Below, in pieces: positions 54,541 through 63,044 of a stretch of DNA of 64,000 bases; position 1 is the first letter of the stretch, and every line of letters begins with the position of its first letter. The stretch is from the NCBI GenBank assembly GCA_041441465.1, contig JASDSY010000040.1:62001-126000 (forward strand), given 5' to 3'. The notes beneath the pieces are model-generated. The model searched no databases, was not told the DNA's origin, and saw nothing but the letters and a program-made list of their open reading frames with translations. Origin of the DNA: JASDSY01 sp041441465. GTDB lineage: Bacteria; Muiribacteriota; UBA9980. A program made the position numbers and the translations under genes.

Positions 54541-55560
54541 TTACTCAAATATAGAATCGACATTAATGTTTTGCGACGGGTCTGAACCGCTTGGATTTTC
54601 ATTTGAACCGCCCTTATTTTCCATTTTATTTTTCATTTTTTCAATTATTTTCCTGACTGCCGGATCGTTCATTAATTCCTGGATTTTTGGATTATTTGAG
54701 ATCGCGTTTTTATTTCCTGACAGTAAAGTATCCATAATAGAAGGATCTTTGGCGATTTCCATAAGTTTGGGATTTGTGGCTAGTTCCAAAACGTCCGGGT
54801 CGTTCATCATCTGATTCATTATATTTAATAGCGCGCTCGGGTCTACGTTCATATTGCCGCTGGAAGCTCCAGCGTTAGAACCGCTCAGTGCGGATATCAT
54901 CGAAGCAATGTCAGGCGAACCGTTTGACGTATTTGCGGCAGTCGAACCAGTGCTTGAATTTTGCGGTTTGGAATGAGAATACGCCGAAGAATTGTTTGGT
55001 GTAGAAAAGTTTGGTGCGACTGTATTTGATGTTTCGGCCGCCCTTTGGGCCGGAACTAATTCTTTTATTTTTAACTTTGAATTTAAAACTGCTATAATTA
55101 TTCTTCCGCGAATTAAATCTGATACGCCGCTGGGATTTTTATATTCGAATGTAAATGCCGCTGAATAATCTGAAGATGCAGTTGATTTTATGTTTAATAT
55201 TTTTATATTGGCCGGCGCCATAAAGCTCTCACGCCAATTTTCCAATTTAGCTATTGCGGATTCGGCTTTTGACTGATCGGCCATCATTGAAACTGCACGT
55301 TCATAATCTTTTTCGAATATAGCGTTTAAATATTCCTTTATACAGCCGGCGATTTTTTCATCGGCGATAATTTCAGCACCGGGTAATTTCGTAACAGAAG
55401 AAGGTTTCTCGATTTTTACTTCTGCGGTTTTTGCTAAAAAATTTTTACCGCCGCCTTCAAGTGTATTTTGAGCGGACGCCGCCTTCAGATTGACTGATAA
55501 TAAAAAAACAAAACAAATTATAATAATATTAACCGATTTTGTTAACGAATTTTTTAACAT
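54541..55560 (-). CDS. Exported protein with NTF2-like and STI1-like regions
   Basis: A 339-residue secreted protein. Residues 1-30 are a signal peptide (ending KAASAQ). Residues about 65-170 resemble a small NTF2/DUF4878-like fold (CIKEYLNAIFEKDYERAVSM, then SDLIRGRIIIAVLNSKLKIK). A Ser/Asn-rich linker follows. Residues about 235-315 hold DP-repeat helices (MMNDPDVLELATNPKLMEIA, KDPSIMDTLL, MNDPAVRKIIEKM) closely resembling eukaryotic STI1/Hop DP domains. The tail is Asn/Ser-rich. Function unknown; STI1-like helices bind hydrophobic peptides, so a periplasmic holdase role is possible. Confidence 0.75.
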   Translation of the reverse strand: MLKNSLTKSVNIIIICFVFLLSVNLKAASAQNTLEGGGKNFLAKTAEVKIEKPSSVTKLPGAEIIADEKIAGCIKEYLNAIFEKDYERAVSMMADQSKAESAIAKLENWRESFMAPANIKILNIKSTASSDYSAAFTFEYKNPSGVSDLIRGRIIIAVLNSKLKIKELVPAQRAAETSNTVAPNFSTPNNSSAYSHSKPQNSSTGSTAANTSNGSPDIASMISALSGSNAGASSGNMNVDPSALLNIMNQMMNDPDVLELATNPKLMEIAKDPSIMDTLLSGNKNAISNNPKIQELMNDPAVRKIIEKMKNKMENKGGSNENPSGSDPSQNINVDSIFE

Positions 55561-55914
55561 AAATATTGCCTCCTTTGGCTTTGCATTAATTTTATATGAT
55601 TACGTTTAATTATGTTATATAACTTGAAAAAAGCTGTTCGGGAGTTATTAACGGTAAAATTACAATAACGCTCTGGTTAATTAAATTGTTTAACTAATAG
55701 TACTGCCGGGAAGCAGATAGCGCAATATTTTGAAAATTTTAATAATTTTATTACATTCAGTTTTTTTAGTTACTGAAAGCGATTAAGTTGCAGTTGTCTT
55801 GAGTAAAAAAACGGACGTAAACTGGTTGTTTTTATATGATTTTTGTGTTTTTATCGTGAAAAATTTGCCGGCATAATCTATCTTTAAATGCATTTTGTAC
55901 TGAGAATATGCTGG
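55561..55914. other. Gene-free AT-rich region
   Basis: 354 bp between the STI1-like gene start and the antiporter end. GGAGG for the former lies at its edge. I see no other feature. Confidence 0.4.
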
Positions 55915-57417
55915 TTATAAATAAAGTTTATCGGGTTTTGAAAAAATTGAATGAACGCCGAATATTAAAATTGCCCCTGTTATTAATGACAGTAGCGCCG
56001 AACCGGATTTCATTAAAATTATATACGCGGCCACGCTTGAAAAAATGGTTACGGTAACATGCAATACTTGCGTTTTGACGTGATATGCCGGAGTTATTTT
56101 GCACGCGGCGGCCGTCATTACGCTTTTATCTGAAAACGGGACAAGATGGGCTCCTGAAATGGCGCCGGATATTATTGCTCCTGAAAGCACGGGAATTAAT
56201 TCAGGAACTTTCATGACAAATGCCATTTGAAATGCGACCGGCATCATTATCGCCATCGAGCTCCAGCTGATGCCGACAGCTATTGTTATTGCCATAGATA
56301 CGATAAATATGAGCGCCGGCATTATTGTGACTGAAATCATGCCGGTTATGCCGTTTGTTATGAAGTCGCCGGTTCCGAGGTTGCCTGATATCTTGGCGAG
56401 GCCGTTTGAGAGCATTATTATTAACGCAGCCGGAAACATAGAAATCATGCCGTGAAAATAAATTTTTGAAAAGTCCCAGTGGTGCAGCACCTGGTCTTTT
56501 TTCATTATTAAAACGCATATTATTGATGCGATAACCGATGAAACGAGGAGTACCTCGATAGTCGGCGCGCAGGATAAAATTTTAAAAATACCATATTCCG
56601 AAGCGTTGTTCATTTTTAATTTCACGCTGCCGGCGATGAATATGCCTGAAAAAGAGCAAAATATTAATGTGAATATTGGGATAAGGACGTGTTTTAACCT
56701 TACGTTGCCGTCGATTACCATTTTTTTGTCGCTTTTGTCTTCGATTTTTTGCGTGTCAAGACATGCGCCGAGCCATTTTCCGGAATAAGCGGCTAAAAAA
56801 GCGAAAAATATTCCGAGAAATGTATAAAAATGATACGGCAGTGAATTGATTAAAAGTTCGATCGCTGATTTTTGGTTGCCGAATTTCGAGTAGGCGTCAA
56901 AAATTACCGAACTTTCGTATGCTGCCCATGTTGAAATAAGCGCGATGGAGGCGACTTCGGAAACTATATCGACTATATAAGCGCTTAATGCCGGCGATAC
57001 TTTTTGCATTGCGTTTATTTTTTTCATGGATGAACCTGCGATTAATACGTTAGCGTAATCGTCGAAAAACATCATCACGCCGATAAGCCATGTCGCAACT
57101 CTTGAACGGCGAGCAGTGTTTAAAAATTTCGAAACGGTTTCCGCCAGCGTATAATATGCGCCGCTTACAGATATAAGCTCGAGAAGGCCGCCGACAAACA
57201 TTATGAATAAGGAAATTTCAATTCTCTCAAGGTCTTTGAACGTTATTATCATATAAGATATGAAATTATTCGGAAGTTCCGCAAAATTACCGCTTGAAAT
57301 TATGACAACGCCGGAGGTTATGCCTAAAAACAGCGACAATGCCACCCTGTGTGTTATCATTGAAAATATTATTGTTACTAACGCCGGTACGAGTGAATAC
57401 CATTCGTAATTATGCAT
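55915..57417 (-). CDS. NhaC-family Na+/H+ antiporter-like carrier
   Basis: A 500-residue polytopic protein with about 11-12 membrane helices. WYSLVPALVTIIFSMITHRV near the start, SLFLGITSGV, and MMFFDDYANVLIAGSSMKKI are NhaC-family landmarks, the last carrying acidic residues likely to bind cation. SGAISGAHLVPFSDKSVMTA is the matching motif in the second half. It would exchange sodium (or an organic ion) for protons. It lies downstream of the amino acid decarboxylase gene on the same strand but 273 bp away. Confidence 0.87.
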   Translation of the reverse strand: MHNYEWYSLVPALVTIIFSMITHRVALSLFLGITSGVVIISSGNFAELPNNFISYMIITFKDLERIEISLFIMFVGGLLELISVSGAYYTLAETVSKFLNTARRSRVATWLIGVMMFFDDYANVLIAGSSMKKINAMQKVSPALSAYIVDIVSEVASIALISTWAAYESSVIFDAYSKFGNQKSAIELLINSLPYHFYTFLGIFFAFLAAYSGKWLGACLDTQKIEDKSDKKMVIDGNVRLKHVLIPIFTLIFCSFSGIFIAGSVKLKMNNASEYGIFKILSCAPTIEVLLVSSVIASIICVLIMKKDQVLHHWDFSKIYFHGMISMFPAALIIMLSNGLAKISGNLGTGDFITNGITGMISVTIMPALIFIVSMAITIAVGISWSSMAIMMPVAFQMAFVMKVPELIPVLSGAIISGAISGAHLVPFSDKSVMTAAACKITPAYHVKTQVLHVTVTIFSSVAAYIILMKSGSALLSLITGAILIFGVHSIFSKPDKLYL

Positions 57418-57690
57418 TTTAACACCTTATTTCAGTATGCGGTTAACATTAAAAATATACCCTGACATTTATTGCGGTTTATGCATTATGCCAGGGAGTG
57501 TTTTATTTTTTTGTAAGACTTAAAATTGCGCCTGTTCAGGCAATTAATATTTTTTATAAAGAGATAATTTTAACTGTATTTATAATAAGCCGGCTAAAAT
57601 CCTTAAATTAATTCATTTTATATTTGAGTTTTAGCCCGGATCTTATATTTAATAATACTTAACAGCTTATCAGCGAAGTCGTCGGCTCAA

Positions 57691-59622
57691 CTAAAACATC
57701 GTAATATCGGTAACGCCCAGTCCTTTATTTTTTAATTCTTCCTCTTCGGCAGCTGTTATGACGCTTATTTCGCTTCCGCTCAGTCCGTGTATTTCAACGC
57801 CGTAATCCTTATAAATTTCAAGCGTATTTACTATTTCTTCCGTTATGAGCTGACCCGGAACCAATAATGGAATTCCTGGCGGATAAGGCACGATCATTGC
57901 CGTTGAAATGCGGTTTTTAGCTTCTTTTAAAAGAACCTTTTCGCCCTGGCAATAGAAGGCGTCGCGCGGCCTGAATTTCATTTCAGAAAGAGTCATTTTG
58001 AATTCGCTTAATATTTTATCTTTATGTAATGTAACATTTCCAGAGCTTTTTTCGATGCTTTCAAGCGCCAGGAAGAGCCTGTTTATTTTTGAGTTGGTTG
58101 CGCCGATCGTCATTAGAATCGAGATTGTGTTGAACGTGGTTTTTTCTATCTGGATGTTATGTTTTGTCGCCAGTATGTGTTCGATATCTTTACCCTGCAA
58201 TCCCGTGCCTGAAACGTCGATCGTGAGTTTTGTCTTGTCGAGCCTTATTCCGTCGTGCTTTATTTCTTCGGAAATAAGGTCATTTAATTCCAATACCTTA
58301 AATTTTTTAAGCGAATTTATAGCTTTTCTTAAAAAATTCGACATTTCGAGCGTTTGAGAAAGTAGTGAGTATCCTTCCATAACCATTTGCTTGCGTGCGA
58401 CGTCGAGAGAAGCTATCATAGGGTATTGCGGCGAAGTGGATGTGTGCATATTGAAATTTTCAAGGAAGAAATCCTGTATATTTTCAAAATCTGGATCTTT
58501 TATGTGAATCATCGAAGCCTGGCTGAATGCGCTCATTGTTTTATGAGTTGATTGTGTCGAATAGTCGGCGCCGGCTTCCATTGCGCACGGATAGAATTCA
58601 TGATGAAATCTTGCGTAACCAAACCATGCTTCGTCGACTACGACCTTTATATTGCGGTTATGCGCTTCTTTCACGATATCGGCTATATCGTATATAAGAC
58701 CGTCATAAGTGCAGTTGGTCAAAAACAAAACTTTGACTTTTTTTCCGGCGTTAATTGCGCGGTCCATAGTCTCTATGATTTTTACTTTCGGTACGGGTCC
58801 GAATATGCCGTAATTGTTGTTTACCGAAGGCATGAGATAGATAGGTTCGGCGCCGGATATTATTATGCCGTAATGTACGGACTTATGGCAGTTACGGTCT
58901 AAAATGACAGCTTCGCCGGGTCTTACCAGAGTCTGGAGTAATACCTTATTTGAAGTCGAAGTTCCGTTTGTCGAGAAGAAGGTATATCTTGCGCTGAATG
59001 CGCGTGCCGCCAGTTCCTGAGCTTCTTTGATAACGCCGCCCGGATGCAGGAGCGAATCTAGTGTCGGCACTGAAACCGAGAGGTCCGAACAAAAAAGGTT
59101 AGGACCGAAAAATTCATAGTAATCGCGTACCCACGGCGAGTTTTTAACTGAATAACCGGCAGCGTGGCCTGGAGTGTGCCAGCCGTCATTTGCGCGTTTG
59201 GAATATTCGACAAGTTTTTCAAAAAAAGGCGCTCGGTTTTTTGAAGAAATAACTTCGGCTTTAATTTTTACGGCGATATCGTCAAAGTCTTTGTCGCCCT
59301 TATAGAAATATCCGTTCAATTTGCCGCCTGTAAAGACATTTTTAGGATTTCTGTCAGTCGTATAGAGGAAAATATTAACGTCGTACCTGATCTTTAAAAA
59401 TTCAGAAAACATTTCAATGCCGTTGACTGTTTCTCTGGATTTATCGGTTACCGGCACTTCCCATTCGGTTAGTATGCTGTGTATCGATCCGTCTTCTCTG
59501 AGTTTTAAAATAGCGTCATCGAAATTCGTGCATTGAATTATTTTCAGTTCTCTTTTGGAAAGTTCGACAGCCTCTTCGACTATTGTAGATATATCAGGGT
59601 TGATCAGTAGTACCTTATACAT
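57691..59622 (-). CDS. Orn/Lys/Arg decarboxylase (PLP, fold III)
   Basis: Predicted 643 residues. An N-terminal receiver-like wing domain (about 1-120) precedes the PLP domain: HTPGHAAGYS, FFSTNGTSTSNKVLL, VDEAWFGYARFH and the PLP-lysine motif STHKTMSAFSQ. The C-terminal domain has PYPPGIPLLVPGQ. It decarboxylates a basic amino acid to a polyamine or diamine; which one cannot be told. It is shorter than E. coli CadA/AdiA (over 700). The ribosome site decides the start: GGAGG lies after an upstream ATG (59640) and before ATG 59622, so I use the latter. Confidence 0.92.
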   Translation of the reverse strand: MYKVLLINPDISTIVEEAVELSKRELKIIQCTNFDDAILKLREDGSIHSILTEWEVPVTDKSRETVNGIEMFSEFLKIRYDVNIFLYTTDRNPKNVFTGGKLNGYFYKGDKDFDDIAVKIKAEVISSKNRAPFFEKLVEYSKRANDGWHTPGHAAGYSVKNSPWVRDYYEFFGPNLFCSDLSVSVPTLDSLLHPGGVIKEAQELAARAFSARYTFFSTNGTSTSNKVLLQTLVRPGEAVILDRNCHKSVHYGIIISGAEPIYLMPSVNNNYGIFGPVPKVKIIETMDRAINAGKKVKVLFLTNCTYDGLIYDIADIVKEAHNRNIKVVVDEAWFGYARFHHEFYPCAMEAGADYSTQSTHKTMSAFSQASMIHIKDPDFENIQDFFLENFNMHTSTSPQYPMIASLDVARKQMVMEGYSLLSQTLEMSNFLRKAINSLKKFKVLELNDLISEEIKHDGIRLDKTKLTIDVSGTGLQGKDIEHILATKHNIQIEKTTFNTISILMTIGATNSKINRLFLALESIEKSSGNVTLHKDKILSEFKMTLSEMKFRPRDAFYCQGEKVLLKEAKNRISTAMIVPYPPGIPLLVPGQLITEEIVNTLEIYKDYGVEIHGLSGSEISVITAAEEEELKNKGLGVTDITMF

Positions 59623-59704
59623 TTTATTTTTTTCCTCCATACCGGGTTTTTAATATATTTTTTATGGATTATATAAAAATTAAGATATTTTGTCAATAAA
59701 AATA

Positions 59705-59740
59705 AAAGGCCCGTCAGCGTTAAAAACTGACAGGCCTTTA
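59705..59740 (-). terminator. Intrinsic terminator of the exported barrel gene
   Basis: AAAGGCC-c-GTCAG (59705-59717) pairs with CTGAC-a-GGCCTTT (59727-59739); on the minus strand it is followed by T-rich DNA, 44 bp after the stop at 59784. Confidence 0.85.
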
Positions 59741-59783
59741 TAAAATTGTTTTTTATTTTTTTTATCTATATGTTTAGGGATAT

Positions 59784-60545
59784 TTATTTAGCGGAGAATG
59801 CGTATGTAATTCCAATGAAATGCTGTTTATCTAAAGGAGTTACGCCATCATATAATTTTTTGTCTTTCGGTGAGTAATAGGAATAAAACCATGTAATTTT
59901 CTGATTGATCGGCTGATAAAAACCGATGCCGTAAGTTGCCTGCGGGCCGCCGACATAATCAAGCATAAGAGTTATAGGATTTTTAGGGTGTTTGTATATA
60001 ACGGCATCTAATCCTGCTACCACGCCGTTGTTTTTTCTGTTTTCAGGTCCTACTTCTTTGTAACCGAATATATTTCCCTGATAGCCTAAATGCAGCCTGA
60101 TATCTTTGAATGTCTTCGAGGCCACGATGTATGGCGACGGTTTATAGTATTGATTGTTGTAAGATTTTGCTCCTATATAATAGCTTCCGACCGCGAGTGA
60201 TATTTCATCGGAACCTTCAGTCATTATACGCCATTTAAAATTGCCGGCCGTTCTTCCTGCATAGTATCCGTTATCGGTAAATGACTTGCTGCCTATAAAA
60301 TCAACGCCGAGTTCCAACTTTTTGTAACCGTATTCGAGCCCGAATACGGTTGACTTGTCGCTGACGCCGGCCGGCGGAGTGGTAGTGGAATTATACTTAT
60401 AATAACTTATCAACAGTGAAAAATTATCGTGCGCGATAGTATCGGTTGTCGGAACGTTATGAAGCATTGACGGCATTGCTGAGACAGACGCTGTAACGGC
60501 CATGTTAAATATTATTACCAATAAAAAAAGTTTTATGAATTTCAT
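59784..60545 (-). CDS. Exported beta-barrel-like outer-membrane protein
   Basis: A 253-residue protein with a Sec signal (1-24, ending VSA). The mature part has repeated alternating-hydrophobicity strands with aromatic girdles (FSLLISYYKYN, KLELGVDFIG, ISLAVGSYYIGAK, ITLMLDYVGG, ITWFYSYYSP), ending in HFIGITYAFSAK. This fits a small monomeric outer-membrane barrel. No named family recognised; its function is unknown. GGAGG lies 13 bases before the ATG. A long upstream region (60546-61315) may carry regulation. Confidence 0.72.
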   Translation of the reverse strand: MKFIKLFLLVIIFNMAVTASVSAMPSMLHNVPTTDTIAHDNFSLLISYYKYNSTTTPPAGVSDKSTVFGLEYGYKKLELGVDFIGSKSFTDNGYYAGRTAGNFKWRIMTEGSDEISLAVGSYYIGAKSYNNQYYKPSPYIVASKTFKDIRLHLGYQGNIFGYKEVGPENRKNNGVVAGLDAVIYKHPKNPITLMLDYVGGPQATYGIGFYQPINQKITWFYSYYSPKDKKLYDGVTPLDKQHFIGITYAFSAK

Positions 60546-60862
60546 GATGTTAAAAAAACCTCCGTTTTTTATTTTATTAAAAAATTTAACTTAACTAAAT
60601 GTTAGTTCAAAATTAAGCATTTACAAAATAAAATAGATAATTAAAATTTTTTGCACTGAAGAACCTTTGAGTGCTTATTTTTTTGTATAATGGTTTTAAA
60701 TGTTGATAATAAGGATTTTTTGCGAGTTATTATTCTGGCACTCCCTCCTTGCTTAATAATTTTTAATTATTATAATTTTAACAAATAAAGTTTATAAATG
60801 CAATCAAAATATCTGCGTAAAATAGCGAATAAAATGCTTAAGTAAAAATTAAGTGTAAAAAT

Positions 60863-60904
60863 AAAAAAAAGGCCCAATGTTTTTTATGACATAAACATTA
60901 GGCC
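60863..60904 (-). terminator. Minus-strand intrinsic terminator upstream of the barrel gene
   Basis: GGCC-c-AATGTTT (60871-60882) pairs with AAACATT-a-GGCC (60893-60904). On the minus strand it is followed by a run of T (60870-60863). It would stop a transcript coming from above 60904, where no protein gene lies on that strand. Confidence 0.8.
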
Positions 60905-60938
60905 AGGGGTAGCTCTAAAGGCAGGTTACCTGAGAGCA
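60905..60938 (-). ncRNA. Candidate structured RNA (riboswitch-like leader or small RNA)
   Basis: GCTCT and AGAGC (60912-60916, 60934-60938) enclose CAGGT-T-ACCTG, forming nested hairpin options directly before the minus-strand terminator. An element followed by a terminator, 320 bp upstream of the barrel gene ATG, is the layout of a riboswitch or attenuator, or of a small RNA with its own terminator. I could not match it to a known class. Confidence 0.4.
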
Positions 60939-61227
60939 AAAAAAATTGATTTTTTAAGGTGCAATTATCATGCCGAAGTTAAAAATGATAAATTAGAGAA
61001 GAAATAAAATTTTATGGCCGTGAAGTAAAGAATATTAATTTTTTATTATTTTGTGTAGTGTTTGAATTTATTTTTATTTTTTTGAAACTGAAAAAATTGA
61101 AATAAATTTTAAATTATGATTTTTATAATTTTTGTAAATATATGTAACTTAAAATAACTTTTATAACGTTATGTAACTTTAAGTTGTGTTTTGGGATAAA
61201 AAATAAAAAGATCGTTAAAATATGTTC

Positions 61228-61256
61228 TTGAATGTAATAATTAATTATGGTATAAT
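61228..61256 (+). promoter_or_regulatory. Promoter of asnS
   Basis: TTGAAT (61228-61233), a 17-base spacer and perfect TATAAT (61251-61256). The start near 61263 leaves a leader of about 53 bases, too short for a T-box. Confidence 0.7.
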
Positions 61257-61315
61257 TCATCTCCATAATGCTAAATAACTTAAAGAAACTGCCACAACGC
61301 AGGGAGGGAATTTAA

Positions 61316-62611
61316 TTGTCAGAAATTTTAATTAAAGACCTGGCCAAATATGACGGGCAGCAAGTAACCATTAAAGGCTGGCTTTACAGCAAGACACATA
61401 AAGGCAAATTAGTGTTTTTAATGGTTCGTGATGGATCGCAGATTTGTCAGGCTACTGTTTTTAAAGGCGATGTTTCTGAGGAAGTTTTCGAGATATGTTC
61501 TCAAAAATTGACCCAGGAGTCATCAATAATTGTCACAGGAATAGTTAAACCAGATAAAAGAGCGGCGCTTGGTTTTGAAATAGGTGTTAAAGACGTTAAA
61601 GTTTGTCAGATCGCCGAAGAATATCCTATCCAATTAAAAGAGCACGGCGTTGATTTTCTGATGAAAAAACGTCATTTATGGCTTCGTTCGAAACAACAGT
61701 GGGCAATGATGATGATCCGCAATGAGCTTCTTAAAGCCACACGTGATTTTTATTATGATAACGGTTTTACATGCATAGACGCTCCGATATTTACTCCGTC
61801 TGCGTGTGAAGGCACCACGAACTTATTTGAAGTCACTTATTTTGATGATAAAGCTTATCTTTCGCAATCCGGCCAGCTATACATGGAAGCGGCGGCTATG
61901 GCTTTTGGAAAGGTATATTGTCTTGGGCCGACATTTCGTTCTGAAAAGTCTAAAACCAGAAGGCATTTGACGGAATTTTGGATGATCGAGCCGGAAATGG
62001 CATATGCTACGCTTGATGATATGATGGTTTTGGCTGAAAATTATGTTTCTTATATAGTCGGCCGTGTCGTTGAAAACTGCCGTCCATTTCTTGAAATTCT
62101 TGAACGTGATATTACAAAGCTTGAAAATATTAAGGCGCCGTTTTATAGATTATCGTATGACGAAGCTTATGAATTACTTAAGAGTAAAGGCATTAATTTC
62201 GAATACGGCAATGATCTTGGCGCGCCGGATGAAACTGCAATATCTGAATGTTACGATAAGCCGGTTTTCATTCACAGGTATCCGAAAACAGTTAAGCCGT
62301 TTTATATGAAACCGGATCCTGAAAAGCCTTCTTGCGTTTTGTGCGCTGATTTGATTGCGCCTGAAGGATACGGCGAAATAATCGGCGGCAGCCAGCGTGA
62401 AGATGACATTACGGCTTTGAAAAAGAGGATCGAGGAAGAAAAACTGCCTATGGAAGTTTTTGACTGGTACCTTGACCTCAGAAAATATGGATCAGTGCCT
62501 CATTCAGGTTTTGGACTTGGCATTGAAAGAACGCTTTCCTGGATCTGCAAGACTCCGCATGTTCGCGAATGCATTCCATTCCCGAGATTGATGGAAAGAA
62601 TTTACCCTTAA
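61316..62611 (+). CDS. asnS: Asparaginyl-tRNA synthetase
   Basis: A 431-residue class IIb synthetase. The N-terminal OB fold binds the anticodon (VTIKGWLYSKTHKGKLVFL), followed by the catalytic core: motif 2 FRSEKSKTRRHLTEFWMIEP, and motif 3 HSGFGLGIER preceded by LDLRKYGSVP. The RRYGSVPHSGFG pattern and the short length mark AsnRS rather than bacterial AspRS. The start is TTG with GGGAGGG nine bases upstream. A GC-rich terminator follows. Confidence 0.95.
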   Translation: MSEILIKDLAKYDGQQVTIKGWLYSKTHKGKLVFLMVRDGSQICQATVFKGDVSEEVFEICSQKLTQESSIIVTGIVKPDKRAALGFEIGVKDVKVCQIAEEYPIQLKEHGVDFLMKKRHLWLRSKQQWAMMMIRNELLKATRDFYYDNGFTCIDAPIFTPSACEGTTNLFEVTYFDDKAYLSQSGQLYMEAAAMAFGKVYCLGPTFRSEKSKTRRHLTEFWMIEPEMAYATLDDMMVLAENYVSYIVGRVVENCRPFLEILERDITKLENIKAPFYRLSYDEAYELLKSKGINFEYGNDLGAPDETAISECYDKPVFIHRYPKTVKPFYMKPDPEKPSCVLCADLIAPEGYGEIIGGSQREDDITALKKRIEEEKLPMEVFDWYLDLRKYGSVPHSGFGLGIERTLSWICKTPHVRECIPFPRLMERIYP

Positions 62612-62640
62612 GCCGTAATAAAATCAGGATTAATATAAAA

Positions 62641-62680
62641 TGCCGCGCTGTGCATTTAACGGCGCGGCGCATAATTTTTC
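62641..62680 (+). terminator. Intrinsic terminator after asnS
   Basis: GCCGCGC (62642-62648) pairs with GCGCGGC (62662-62668), followed by an AT-rich T-run. The stem is unusually GC-rich for this DNA. Confidence 0.8.
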
Positions 62681-62697
62681 TATGGAGGGAGAATAAA

Positions 62698-63021
62698 ATG
62701 AAAATTGACTTCAATAAGATATTTCAAATATTGGTATTGGTAGCTTTGTTTTATGTGATATTAATACTTAATTCGATGTATTGCGCTAAGCCTCTCAGCG
62801 CGCAGACCGGCGGCAGCAATGTCGTGCCTGATACAGCCGCTTTTCCCATTAAAATAGCGAATATCGATCAGTTAAGCTCAAAAGATGTCGCGGCTTTTCC
62901 GGTTAATAAGGAAAATCAGTTCGTTATAGTCGATACTCAGAACAGAAGCATTATGTTTTATGAAATAATATGGAATGGCCCTACCGCTTCTATTCAGGTA
63001 AAAACACATACAAGTTTTTAA
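62698..63021 (+). CDS. Small exported or membrane-anchored protein (107 aa)
   Basis: A hydrophobic segment at residues about 9-27 (IFQILVLVALFYVILILNS) is followed by LSAQ, a possible signal-peptidase site, and a short beta-rich region (FVIVDTQNRSIMFYEIIW). I do not recognise the family. GGAGGGAG lies just before the ATG. The frame continues upstream to 62569, but that overlaps asnS and the terminator, so I start at 62698. It precedes the beta-propeller gene by 23 bp and may be co-transcribed. Confidence 0.7.
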   Translation: MKIDFNKIFQILVLVALFYVILILNSMYCAKPLSAQTGGSNVVPDTAAFPIKIANIDQLSSKDVAAFPVNKENQFVIVDTQNRSIMFYEIIWNGPTASIQVKTHTSF

Positions 63022-63044
63022 TAAAATAAAGTGATTTTGAAATA

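Larger units (their letters stand above)
60546..61315. other. 770-bp intergenic region with a structured element and the asnS promoter
   Basis: No protein gene is supported. It holds a minus-strand hairpin element with terminator (60863-60938), direct repeats of TATGTAACTT (61141-61150 and 61170-61179) around the palindrome TAACGTTA (61164-61171), and the asnS promoter at 61228. The rest is very AT-rich. Confidence 0.5.

Noticed and set aside
60905..60938. TPP or glycine riboswitch match (CTGAGAG / CTCTCAGG pieces)
   Set aside because: Only isolated short motifs agree; the rest of either consensus (TPP ACCTGATC with its second arm; glycine CCGAAGG) is absent.
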